This document shows, piece by piece, positions 52,635 to 62,423 of a stretch of DNA of 64,000 nucleotides. The stretch spans positions 91,262 through 155,261 of the forward strand of contig JADJEA010000011.1 of assembly GCA_016702415.1 (NCBI GenBank). The letters run 5' to 3'. The notes below the pieces were generated by a model, which worked only from the letters and a program-made list of their open reading frames with translations, did not search any database and had not been told where the DNA came from. Position 1 is the first letter of the stretch. Every line of letters begins with the position of its first letter. This stretch comes from Nostocoides sp. (GTDB lineage: Bacteria; Actinomycetota; Actinomycetes; Actinomycetales; Dermatophilaceae). The translations under genes were made by a program, and so were the position numbers.

Positions 52635-53385
52635 ATAGCCAAAAACAGGCGACCAGAACTGAGATATTGAAAACTACTGGGCCGAGGATTGCTCCTTTGC
52701 CTAATGTTGTGCTGATATCGCAACATCGAGAACCGACCTCTCCCCGTGATGTTCCGTATCCAAAGAGGTTCGAATGCTCTCGGAAAGCGAGCCACAAGTA
52801 TGACAGCGCGGCGGAGTAAGCAAGGCAATGATACGGGAGCCACCTGCCCAGGGAATAGCCAAACGTGGAGTGCGCAAAGATTACCAGAGATGCAAGGAAT
52901 AGTAGTCCCAGAGAGTCCAGGTGCGGCGAACCGGAAACGCTGCCAGCAGAAGAACCGACTATAAGTAATAGTGATACCATGGCAACGATCGTCGCAGGCG
53001 CTAAAGTTGCCAGTGCGACAGTCGGCTTTGAACGGGCCTGCATCCGTTCAACCTTGGCTAGTCGGCTTAGCCGCGTTCGTCCACCAAAAAAAGCACACCA
53101 TGCGGCCAGAAGCGGCGCGGCAAAGAGAACGGATCGAGTTCCGGACGCCGTTGTTGCTAACCAATAACTTCTGTCTGTTTGCAAACCGGCCGTTGAGATG
53201 AGCAGCCCGACTGCGAGGGCAGCCACGCCCAATCGAAATGGTCGGATCAAGCCAAACTGCCATTTCGGATCAAACATCGTCCTCCGCCAACAATCGTACG
53301 TACGCTTCAGTCGCGGAGATTCGGTGAGGGTGCTTTGGGCCAGTGAGGAATGACTCGACACTGCCACCGAAGACGCAACGGCCAT
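52615..53385 (-). CDS. polytopic membrane protein, likely permease partner of the adjacent ABC ATPase
   Basis: This protein of up to 256 residues has about six helices (LGVAALAVGLLISTAGL; SVLFAAPLLAAWCAFFGG; LATLAPATIVAMVSLLLIV; LGLLFLASLVIFAH; AILGPVVFNISVLVACFWLFV). MFDPKWQFGLIRPFRLG, an internal start, is more plausible than the first Met. Its place after the ABC ATPase gene suggests an ABC-2-like permease. No family assigned. Confidence 0.55.
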   Translation of the reverse strand: MAVASSVAVSSHSSLAQSTLTESPRLKRTYDCWRRTMFDPKWQFGLIRPFRLGVAALAVGLLISTAGLQTDRSYWLATTASGTRSVLFAAPLLAAWCAFFGGRTRLSRLAKVERMQARSKPTVALATLAPATIVAMVSLLLIVGSSAGSVSGSPHLDSLGLLFLASLVIFAHSTFGYSLGRWLPYHCLAYSAALSYLWLAFREHSNLFGYGTSRGEVGSRCCDISTTLGKGAILGPVVFNISVLVACFWLFVPTTS

Positions 53386-53430
53386 CCCTGAAGGACGACC
53401 ACATGAATCCCCTGATCAAGATCTAGGACG

Positions 53431-54014
53431 TCATGAGTCGAGACAATATTGCCGCTCCTCCGCAAGATCACGGATTAGTTTGAGAAAATTGCGACGCTGA
53501 GCTGGGTCCAGTGCCGCCATCGGTTCGTCAAGAAGAAGATACTTGGCGCCCGTTGCCAAGGTTCCCGCGAGACACAGTCGGGCACGCGTCCCGACTGAGA
53601 GCCGGTGTGTGAGTGTTCGTGACTGCTCGCTGAGGCCTACCAGTGCCAGCGCCTTGTCCGCTGCTTCCAAGGCCGAGCCGCTCGGCGTTCCCTTCAGCCA
53701 CGCCTGATAGGCGCAATACTCACGAGAGGTGAGGGCGCGATCAACTGTAGGAGCTTGCGGAAGCCATGCGACCTGAGAGATCTGGGTTGGACGACTCATC
53801 ACGACGTCGCCGCCAGCGCACCACACCGCGTTGCGGGTAATCCCCGCCAGCAATGATCGAAAGTAGAGTCGACTTTCCAGCGCCGTTCGGGCCCAGGAGC
53901 GCCGTTCGCCCCTGAGGGAAAGTGATGCTGTTCACCAGGAAACGGCGGGGCGAGACTTTCGGGAGTAGGCAAGAGCAAGCCGTCACACTCTAGGCTGGCG
54001 GCTTGGATGGACAT
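53431..54014 (-). pseudogene. ABC transporter ATP-binding protein, multiply frameshifted
   Basis: ATG 54014 (MSIQAASLECDGLLL) overlaps the secreted-protein stop (TGATG). The ATPase reads across three frames: Walker A 'ALLGPNGAGKSTLLSIIAG', then 'QISQVAWLPQAPTVDRALTSREYCAYQAWLKG', a degenerate signature 'HRLSVGTRARLCLAGTLA' and Walker B 'YLLLDEPMAALDP'. At least two indels are needed (near 53965 and 53840). Confidence 0.7.
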
Positions 54015-54461
54015 CAAATGGGGCGTCTGGCTCTTGTTTTAGTAACGAACCTTGACCGGGTTGGCACTTGCCTACCCAGGAGATAGGCATCGGTTCCATC
54101 ATTGATCTCCGCAAGCTTGAAGTAGTACGTGGCGGATGCCATATCCGACCACAGACGAGTCTCTCCGGCCTCGCAGTCCTCGAAGTCTCGCGTCCCCATG
54201 TTGTCGTCAGGCGTTATGGAATCGTAGCGGTAAATTCGCAGAGCAAGTTCATTGCCGTTTGGGTTTGGCTGCGAGAAGGTGCAGTTCTTGACGAAGATGT
54301 TAGTTGTGACGGAGTCGAGGTTCTTGTCGGTCCATTTCCTTGAGTTCGTGCCGATGGACCAGTCACTAAAGTAAGTGTCGAAACCTCCCTCTGCCCAAGC
54401 CGCGGGCACCACCAACGGCGCCGCCAGCGCAAAGCTCAGCATCACGGGTTGAATTGCGCAA
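54014..54461 (-). pseudogene. small secreted protein, possible start-proximal frameshift
   Basis: AGGAGG (54466-54471) lies 4 nt before a TTG at 54461 that reads MRNSTR. The signal core (VMLSFALAAPLVVPAAWA) and mature part (EGGFDTYFSDWSIGTNSRKWTDKNLDSVTTN) are in another frame, so one indel near 54445 is likely. The mature domain of about 125 residues has two Cys (NCTFSQPNPNG; DCEAGETRLWSD). It resembles short secreted actinobacterial proteins of unknown function encoded beside ABC transporters. Confidence 0.5.
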
Positions 54462-54525
54462 GGGTCCTCCTAGTTTTGGGCCTTCGTGGGCTGGAGCATA
54501 GCCAGCCTAGGGCACGCTAACCGGC

Positions 54526-55786
54526 TCATCCCAATTGAGGGTGTAGTCGTGGGCGGAATCCGCCGGCTTCTAGGAGGCAGCGGGCGATGTAGTTGGTGAG
54601 GTTGCGGAACCCGAGGGCGGTGCCGCGCAGGTGTTCCAGGCGGCCGTTGATCCGCCTCTGTGGGTCCGTTGCTGGTGCCCAGGCGGTCGAAGTAGGCCAG
54701 GACGTCCTCGGCACGGCGGGCCAGGGTCCGACCGAGCTTGCGGACCTCGGTCAGCTCGGCGGGGACGCCATCGCGCAGGCTGTCGATGACCGATTGCATG
54801 AGGTGTCTTGCCGTGTCGGGGTTCGGGGTCGCGGTAGGCGGTGATGATCCGCTGGTAGGCACCCCAGGTGGCCTCCACCTCGGCGTGCTCGTCGGCGGTG
54901 AACAGCACGGTCAGTCGTTCGCGTTGCCGGTCGGTCAGTAGCGCCTCGCCGGTGTGCAGGGTTCGCCGGGCCTGGTACAGGGGATCCCCTCGTCGGCCGC
55001 GGTGGCCCAGAGTGGCCTGCTGGATGCGTTGCCGGCACTTCTCCAGTCCCTCGCCGGCCAGGCGGACCACGTGGAAGGGATCCATCACGCAGGCCGCGCT
55101 GGGCAGCTCCTCGGAGGCCGCGGTCTTGAACCCGGTGAACCCGTCCATCGCGACCACCTGCACCCGCGTGCGCCAGGGGTCGTCGCGGCCGGCGAGCCAG
55201 GTCTTGAACGCGGACTTGGATCGGCCCTTGACCATGTCCAGCAGGCGGGCCGGGCCGGTGCCGTCGCGGACCGGGGTCAGGTCGATGATGACGGTGACGT
55301 ACTTGTCGCCGTGACGGGTGTGCCGCCACAATGCTCATCCACCCCGATCACCGTGACCCCCGTCAAAGCGGTGCTCGTCGTCGAACAGCAGCCGCTTGCC
55401 CTCGGCGAGCACCGCGGCGTTGGCGGTGTCCCAGGCCACCGCCAACCCGGCCGCGACCAGGACATGCTCAAGTGCCCCGACCACGATCGCCTCCAAGGCC
55501 CAGCGCAGCCCGCGGCGGAGACCTTCGCCGGCCGGGGTCCCGCCTTGCTGGTGTCCTGACGCCACCCCGGGGCGCAGCCAGTACACCGAGTACCGGCGCA
55601 CCGTCACCTCCAACGTCGTCGGGCGCCACCCGAACGGCTCGTGCGCCAACCGCCGCACCACGCTGTCGCGAGCCACCCCAGCCACACTCCCGGCACCAGT
55701 CATCCGGGCTCGACCACCCTGCAGGCCAACACCGCCCGCTCAGGGCTCAGCCGTTGACCAGTGACAACCAAACCGAGCTCATCCAC
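54526..55786 (-). pseudogene. ISL3-family transposase, multiply frameshifted
   Basis: Reading across frames gives an ISL3 transposase. GTG 55786 (VDELGLVVTGQRLSPERAV) is followed by 'RRGLRWALEAIVVGALEHV', 'WRHTRHGDKYVTVIIDLTPVRDGTGPARLLDMVKGRSKSAFKTWLAG', 'VVAMDGFTGFKTAASEELPSAACVMDPFHVV' (catalytic Asp pair) and the end 'INGRLEHLRGTALGFRNLTNYIA'. At least four indels break it. Confidence 0.85.
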
Positions 55787-55832
55787 GCGCAGAACGTGGT
55801 CAGATCAGGGCAGTCGAAGGTAGAGTCCACAC

Positions 55833-55887
55833 GTCGAGGTCTTCCTGATCGAAGGCGTAGGAACCTCCATCATCGGAAGACCTCGAC
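55833..55887. repeat. 13-bp perfect inverted repeat near the ISL3 end
   Basis: GTCGAGGTCTTCC (55833-55845) and GGAAGACCTCGAC (55875-55887) are exact reverse complements with a 29-bp spacer. It lies about 50 bp beyond the ISL3 transposase start and may be part of an IS end or a hairpin. Confidence 0.55.
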
Positions 55888-56258
55888 CCCACCCCGGCAG
55901 CGCGTAACTCGACCGAGCATCTGCTCTTCGCCACGCGGGGAAAGCACCCATCCTCTTCCGCGCCCAGCCGACCTGGATGAACGCACCGGTCCAAGACCGC
56001 TCCCACAAGCCCGAAGAGCAATACGCCCTCATCGAGCGCGTCTCCGGGGCCCTATCTCCGAACTGTTCGCCCGCCGGCGACCACCCCACCCACGGACGCC
56101 CAGCGGGCCGTTCTGGGGCAACCAGATCGACAGCGACCTGGTCGTCCCGAGCTACCCCGTGCCGAGCGACGTGGCGGCCGGGCCACCGGCCGACACCCGG
56201 CACCACGCCATCCAGCCAACCCAAGCGAACCAATCAAGCGAAACGAAAGGAGGCAGCC
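55888..56258. other. region without a recognisable gene
   Basis: There is a frame from ATG 55977 (MNAPVQDRSHKPEEQYALIERV), but no family is evident and it shifts frame soon after. It ends in a strong ribosome-binding site AAAGGAGG (about 56246) serving the next gene. Confidence 0.3.
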
Positions 56259-56884
56259 ATGAGCGAGTACCGCCGACCCACAAACCCGAGATTCCCGACA
56301 ACAGCGTGCCTGAGGAGGCGGCGAACGGTCCGCCGGGCGAGACCGGCGGGTCTCATCCGGGCCGTCACCGCGAGCGCGCCGTGCCGCTGAACACCAGAGC
56401 GGCTGCCCCCTCGCCTGGCATCTGGCTCCGGACGCTAAGAATCGCTACGGCACCTGGTGGACCGCGACGGGACCCCGACGAGTGCGTCACCATCGGCGAC
56501 GACCTGATCTTCGACTCGATCGGTTTCGGCGACTTCGTACTCGACCCAGACGAGGATCCGGAAATCGTCGCGCGGGTGGCGGCTGGCATTGCCGAGCACG
56601 GCGAAGTCTTCGGCTTCTGGGCCAAGCTGCACGACGCCGACGAAGGTATGCGCAGCTTCCAGAGCACTACCTCGGCGCCTGTGCCCAGTCCTGGCGCCTG
56701 GGCCGAAGCCGAGTTCCAGCGCCTCGCCGAGCGAGCCGGCATCCCGGAAGCCAAGCTCAAGCAATCCGGCGACATCGACGGCTGGAGCTTTGAGGAGATC
56801 GCCCAGCAACTCTGGCTCGAGGGCGAACTATTCATCGCTCACCGCGACGGCGGAGGCGTCTGGCTATTCCGCACCAACCTGTAG
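56259..56884 (+). pseudogene. ArdA-like antirestriction protein, frameshifted
   Basis: ATG 56259 follows AAAGGAGG closely. After an early frameshift the protein reads 'PDECVTIGDDLIFDSIGFGDFVLDPDEDPEIVARVAAGIAEHGEVFGFWAKLHDADEGMRSFQ', shifts for 'EHYLGACAQSW', and ends 'SGDIDGWSFEEIAQQLWLEGELFIAHRDGGGVWLF'. The GFGDF, AEHGE, Y-x-G and terminal VW(V)F blocks match ArdA, a DNA-mimic inhibitor of type I restriction carried by mobile elements. N-terminal similarity is weak. Confidence 0.5.
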
Positions 56885-57086
56885 GGCCAAGGCCGGGCCG
56901 TCGCCAAGGACCACCCAGGCCCACGGCCTTAGAAGCCGGCGGCGCTCCCTCCTCGGGGCCTGCAGCCACTGGAACCCAACACTACGAGGTTCCAGGGCTG
57001 CACCCACCAGGACGGTGGCTCACCGCTCGCCTGGAGTTCCCAGGCCAGCAATGAGACGAACACCCTCAGGAAGGAGAAGAAGCGCC

Positions 57087-57346
57087 ATGTCTATCAAGAC
57101 TGATGGCCATCCGTCTGGATGGTGATCTGCATGCGCGGATCACCATCTTGGCCCGGCTCGCGGCGTCTCGGTCACCGATGCCAATTCGTGAGGCGATCGA
57201 GACGCGTCGCCGTCATGGCGGCCGACCCGGCCGTCATCGCTGGTGCCAGCGAACTGCAAGCGCGCAGATCGCTCGTGACGCCGACGAGCGCAGCCGCCCT
57301 GGCGGGCCCTGTTCGGCGGCGACGCCACGCCTAGCCCTGACACCGC
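57087..57346 (+). pseudogene. ribbon-helix-helix (CopG/Arc-like) protein, frameshifted
   Basis: ATG 57087 after AAGGAG gives MSIKT, then in another frame 'MAIRLDGDLHARITILARLA' and 'IREAIETRRR', the strand and helices of an RHH DNA-binding domain. Further shifts follow (AADPAVIAGASELQA, DADERS). It may be an antitoxin or element regulator. Confidence 0.5.
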
Positions 57347-57745
57347 CGCCCATCCCGTGGGCTGAGCCGGGAGGTCACGAGGGCGTGCTGCCGCGGCACC
57401 ACCGAGAGCCCAGCCAGACGGGCTTCACTTCAACAAAGCCCAGGTAGGGACCGGACAACGCGTACGTGACACTCGGGTAGCACTTTTGTGCTCGTGCCGC
57501 CGTCCGACCCCACCTGGGCACATAAACCTAAATAGCCAATGGCTTTAGGGAAGATATATATGCAAAGAACTATCTCAGAAAGGCCGAGAATCCGTTGTAG
57601 AAAGTCCGAAACCCCTGGGCAATTGGTTGCCCCTGCAGATCGTAAAACAGGACATGAACAAAACAAATTCACCGACATTCGCAGCACCACTTAAGAAGCC
57701 CGACTGAGAGGCGGGGCTAGGGCGCCAACGAACGACGAAGCCGAG
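57347..57745. other. gene-poor, AT-richer stretch
   Basis: About 400 bp without a recognisable gene; A/T-rich between 57520 and 57680 with several stops in all frames. No convincing hairpin or repeat was seen. Confidence 0.35.
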
Positions 57746-58035
57746 ATGTCCAAATCGCTGCTGCGCTTCTGGGAGATCGACCAAGTCACCAACCCAGACG
57801 TCGAGCAGGTCATGCGCCTCGCGCGTCCGTCTTGGGCCTCGACCCGCTGCCGCTCATCGCTCTGCTGCCGGGTCAGGGGACTTTACCGACGCTCTCACCC
57901 GAGTGTGCAGCCGCTTACGCAGCAAATATCCGGAACTGCCCGAGGGAAGCGCTAAGGAAATAGCCAGCGTGGCTCGCCGCTACGGCGTAGATCCCAACTT
58001 CCACCGGCCCAGCACCTGGCGAAGACGAATAAGAC
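57746..58035 (+). pseudogene. unknown gene preceding ImmA, frameshifted
   Basis: From ATG 57746 the pieces 'MSKSLLRFWEIDQVTNPDVEQVMRLAR', 'GLDPLPLIALLPGQG' and 'FTDALTRVCSRLRSKYPELPEGSAKEIASVARRYGVDPNF' fall in three frames. The position suggests the regulatory partner usually paired with ImmA, but no HTH motif is clear. Confidence 0.4.
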
Positions 58036-58045
58036 GACCCACCCA

Positions 58046-58780
58046 ATGCAAACGAAAACAACCAGCAACCTGAAAGGAGGCACTCTCATAACACTTCTAC
58101 AGGAACGAAACCACCAGCACCTGACCAGCCTCCGCCGACTCATCCCGGCCGCCAGAAGCTGCCTACCAGAAGGGGCAAGGCAAATCGCCAAGTTATGCCC
58201 AGGCCACCCGGCTGGTCGCCATCGCCCAGGTGACGCCGAAGGGCCGGCAGGTCAGCCACATCGACGCCATGCCACGCATCGCCGTACACTACGAACGCCT
58301 GCCGGTCAGCGGAAACAGCCACTGGAACGGCACGGTAGATCATCTGCCTCAATACAGGGGCAGCCCGGCTCGGCAACGCTTCACCCTGCTCCATGAGTTC
58401 AAACACATCATCGACCACGGCGCCTGCGACCGGCTCTACCGCGACGTCACCCGGCGAGGCGTGACCTGACCGCCCGGCAGCAAGCCGAAACAGCCGCCGA
58501 CTACTTCGCCGGCTGCGCCCTGGTCCCCAAACGCGAACTGAAACGCGCCTGGGGCCTCGGCATCCAACGGATCGACGACCTGGCAGCTCACTTCGGCGTC
58601 AGCCAACACGCCATCGAAGTCCGCCTCGACCAAACCGGCCTGTCCCGCGAGGTCGACCCCGAGCCAGAGATGCGGACTGAAAATAGGTGGCCGGTGCGCC
58701 CGCCCGATCTCGACACGTACGTGGCACCCCAACGCTTCCGTTTCGCCCAACACCGCTACCCGAGAAGGAGTTTCGTGTGA
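58046..58780 (+). pseudogene. ImmA/IrrE-family metallopeptidase, frameshifted
   Basis: The zinc motif HEFKHIIDH in 'ARQRFTLLHEFKHIIDHGACDRLY' is followed, in another frame, by 'AETAADYFAGCALVPKRELKRAWG' and 'LAAHFGVSQHAIEVRLDQTGLS'. This is the standard ImmA order. Relatives cleave element repressors to trigger excision. The end (RRSFV) overlaps the recombinase GTG by 4 bp. The exact start is unclear. Confidence 0.7.
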
Positions 58781-60498
58781 GCCTACATGCAGTCGTCCCG
58801 CTGGCAGCCGTCACGGCCGTCAGCTATCTGCGCGTCAGCACCAAGGAGCAAGCTGAACGGGATGGTGACCCAGAGGGTTACTCCATCCCTGCCCAGCGAG
58901 CTGCGAACAGTCGCAAAGCCCACAGCCTCGGCGCCGTCATCGTCGAGGAGTTTGTCGACCGTGGCGAATCGGCTAGGAGCGCCGACCGTGAGGAACTCAA
59001 GCGGATGCTGGCTTACATCCAGACCAAGAAGCCTATAGGTACGTCATCGTCCACAAGGTCGACCGACTAGCCAGAAACCGGATTGACGACGTCGAAATCT
59101 CCCCTGGCGCTGAAGAACGCCGGGGTCCGTTGTCTCCGCCAGCGAGAATATCGACGAAACCAAGCGGCATGCTGCTGCACGGCATCACGAGCTCCATTGC
59201 CGGAGTTCTACTCGCGCAACGGCCTGGCGACGAGGTCGTCAAAGGCATGAGTCAGATGGGCAAGACCGGCGGTACCCCTGGCAGAGCTCCATTGGCTACC
59301 GCAACGTCACACCAGAACGCACTCTGGCAAACCAATTGCGCACCATCGACGGCTCGACCTGACCCGAGCGCCGCTCATCGCCTGGGCCTTCGAGGCCCAC
59401 GCCACGGGCGACTGGACCCCTGCTGATAGCTACTCGAACTGGAAGCGCGCGGTCTCACCGACCGTGCCGACTGCCCCAAGGCCCCAGCTAAAGCCGTGAG
59501 ACGGACGCAACTGCACGCCATCTTGAGCAATCCGTACTACAAGGCGTCGTCACCCACCGAGGCATCCAATACCCCAATGGGCGGCACGACAAGCTGTCGA
59601 TGCGCCCACTACCCGGGCGGGTCCAAGACGTCTGGCCAGCCATCGACACGGCGAGAAGGAGCGTGAACACCCCGCACTACCTACGTGGCAGCATCTTCTG
59701 CGGCCACTGTGCCCTCCCGCTTCATCGGCTTGACCATCGCCCGGCCACGACCAGGCCACAGAGTACCCCTACTTCGTCTGCATTGGACGACACCAGAAGA
59801 CCACCAGCTGCGAACGGCGCGCGCCCATATCCCCTAATTGAAGAACTGGTCGAGGTCGAATACGCCCGCATCCGCCTGGCACCCGAGCAACGCCAGGCCA
59901 TCCAGTCGGCCGTCGAGGACTACTTCGACCGCCGCCGCGACGACCAGCGAGCAAGAGAGTCCGCAGCCTGACGCGGCAGCGCCAACGACTACTCGATGAA
60001 CGAGGCAAGTTACTCCAGCCCACTACGCCGACGCCATCCCGCTCGACCTGATGAAGAGCGAACAAAGCGGATCGGGCGCCAACTCGACCAGATCGAGGGA
60101 CGACTCGCAGCCCAAAAGCCACTGACGACCACCATCCAGAAGGAAACCCTGACCCGGGCGCTCGACCTGCTCGAAAACTGCGCGCAGCTTTACGAGCACG
60201 CCAGCGATGCCGACCGACGCATCCTCAACCAAGCCATCTTCACGCGGATCTGGGTCTATGACGAGACTGTCACCGGCGAACTCGATGACCTGCTCGCCAT
60301 GCTGACCCACCCAGACCTGATGGTCCTGCTCGGCGCCGAAGCGGCCCCAACGGGCACAGCCCTAGGCCAGGGCCCAGACCAAGGCTCCCAGCGCAGCGCA
60401 CCCTCGCTCAGGGCGGCGCTGGCGCCCGCCCAGGGCCCCCAGGATTCCGGGGAAAACAACAAACCTCCGTTCCCTGGAGTGGAGTTTGAAAGAGTCCA
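58777..60498 (+). pseudogene. large serine recombinase (site-specific integrase), multiply frameshifted
   Basis: GTG 58777 follows AGAAGGAG by 6 nt. The catalytic domain shows YLRVSTKEQAERDGDPEGYSIPAQR (nucleophilic Ser), 'VIVHKVDRLARNRIDDVEI' and 'SGMLLHGITSSIA'. It continues with 'GTPGRAP', zinc-ribbon pieces (SIFCGHCALPL) and the coiled-coil end 'RQLDQIEGRLAAQKPLTTTIQ ... NQAIFTRIWVYDE'. About eight indels separate these. It is the presumed integrase of the island, ending beside tRNA-Arg. Confidence 0.8.
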
Positions 60499-60501
60499 GT
60501 T

Positions 60502-60573
60502 TGGTGCCCCGGCGAGATTCGAACCCTGCGCCCCCGCCTCCGGAGGGCGGTGCTCTATCCTGAGCTACGGGGC
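60502..60573 (-). tRNA. tRNA-Arg (anticodon CCG), imperfect D and T arms
   Basis: On the minus strand the gene runs GCCCCGT-AG-CTC...GAGC, anticodon arm CCGCC-CTCCGGA-GGCGG (anticodon CCG), TTCGAAT T-loop and encoded CCA end. The D loop is short and the T stem has two mismatches, unlike normal actinobacterial tRNA-Arg(CCG). This fits the small-indel noise seen in this stretch, or damage by element insertion. Confidence 0.8.
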
Positions 60574-60732
60574 CTGCGCGGCCGGATCGAACAGCAGCTG
60601 AGACCGGCGCAGGCGCGGACTGAGGTTACCAGGCCCGGAAGACGATCGTGAATCGATGCCTTGGAAGGCAGACGGCGACGTCCGGCCTGCCCAGTGCGCA
60701 GAATGATGTGCGGGGCGGGGGTGTGCCCTTCG

Positions 60733-60738
60733 TAGAAT
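60733..60738 (+). promoter_or_regulatory. -10 element of a leaderless argS transcript
   Basis: TAGAAT ends 6 nt before the GTG at 60745, so transcription should begin at or next to the start codon; no ribosome-binding site is present. No good -35 is visible. Confidence 0.6.
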
Positions 60739-60744
60739 CCCCGG

Positions 60745-62390
60745 GTGACCCCCGATGACCTGGCCGCCGCGATCCGTGCTGCCCTGGCCGACCTCGTCGC
60801 CGCCGGCGCGTTGACGCTCGATAGTGCAGCAGACGCTCCGCGTCGAGCGGCCGCGCAGGCCGGGCACGGGGACTGGTCGACGAATGTCGCCATGCAACTC
60901 GCCCGACAGGCCGGTAGCCGCCACGCCAGTTGGCCCGGAACCTCGCCACGGCGCTGTCGTCAGTCCCCGGTATTGCCCATGTCGAGGTGGCTGGTCCCGG
61001 CTTCCTACAATGTCCTGAGGCGGCGAGTGCCGGGGAACTTGCGCACGATCGTGGGAGGCGGGTGCGGCATACGGTCGGGGACGTCGGGTGCGGGGGTGCG
61101 GGTCAACTGGAGTTCGTCTCCGCCAATCCCACGGGCCCGATCCACCTAGGGGCTCCCGTTGGGCGGCCGTCGGCGATGCCCTGGCGCGGGTCATCGAGAG
61201 GCGACCGGTGCCGAGGTCACGCGGGGACGCACTACTCTTCAACGACCACGGTGCCCAGATTGACCGGTCGCGCGGAGCCTGCTCGCCGCGGCGCTGGGGA
61301 GCCGAGCCCGGAGGGGGTACGGCGCGCCTACATCAAAGACACCGCCGACGAGATCGTCGCCGACGACCCGTCGATCCTCGGCCCGCCCGGGACGCGGCGC
61401 AGGAACGCTTCCGCGAAGAGGGGGGTGGCGCGGCGTTTGCCGACATCAAGCGCCACGCTGCACGACTTCGGTGTCGATTTCGACGTCTACTTCCACGGAG
61501 AACGACCTCCACGAGAAAGGAGCCGTGGCGCGGGCGGTCGCGCGACCCAGGCCCTCGGGGCGATGTACGAAAAAGGACGGTGCGCTGTGGCTGCGCACCA
61601 GTGACCACGGCGACGACACAGGACCGGGTCGTCATCACGTCCGACGGCCAGCCTGCTTTCATCTCCGGGGAACTGGCCTACTACCTCGACAAGCGGGAGC
61701 GCGGCTTCGACGAGTGCATCATCATGCTCGGCGCCGATCACCACGGCTATGTCAAACGGATGATGGCCATGTGTGCGCTCTTCACGACCGAGCCCGGCGC
61801 AACCCGCAGATCCTCATCGGCCAAATGGTCAACCTCGTCAGGGACGGGCAGCCGATGCGCATGAGCAAGCGCCTGGGCACCGTCGTCGTCCTGGATGATC
61901 TCATGGACGCGGTGGGCCGCGATGCGCGCGGTTTGCACTCACGCGCAGTTCCACCCGACAGCAATATCGACATCGATCGACCTGCTGACCAAGCACACCA
62001 ATGAGAACCCGGTGTATTACGTGCAGTACGCCCACGCCCGGACGTGCAACGTCGCCCGGCTCGCGGACGATGATGGTGTGCGGCGCGAGGACGGCTTCGA
62101 TCCTGCCCTGCTGGCCGATCCGACGGAGGCCGTCCTCCTGGCGATCCTCGGCGACTCCCGCGGGTGGTCGCCCAGGCCGCGGCGATGGGGAGCCGCATCG
62201 GGTGGCGCGCCATCTGGAGGACCTCGCCGGTCGTTACCACCGTGGTACGACATCTGCCGCGTGCGGCCGATGAACGCCGACGAGCCGGTCACCGACCCTG
62301 CCACCGAACCCGGCTCTGGCTCAACGACGCATCCGCACCGTCGCCAGTGGCCTCGGCCTCCTCGGCGTCTCGGCCCCCGAACGGATGTAG
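60745..62390 (+). pseudogene. argS: arginyl-tRNA synthetase, broken by many frameshifts
   Basis: Across frames the class I synthetase is nearly complete: MTPDDLAAAIRAALADLVAAG, 'GDWSTNVAMQLARQ', 'FVSANPTGPIHLG' (HIGH-like), 'YIKDTADEIVADDPSIL', 'DGQPAFISGELAYYLDKRERGFDECIIMLGADHHGYVKRM', 'MRMSKRLGTVVVLDD' (KMSK-like) and 'NENPVYYVQYAHAR'. More than ten indels are needed, with total length close to normal (about 555 codons). ArgS is essential, so sequence error is the likelier cause. Confidence 0.9.
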
Positions 62391-62423
62391 GCGGATCGCG
62401 CACACGAGGGCGGGCGCCGCTCC

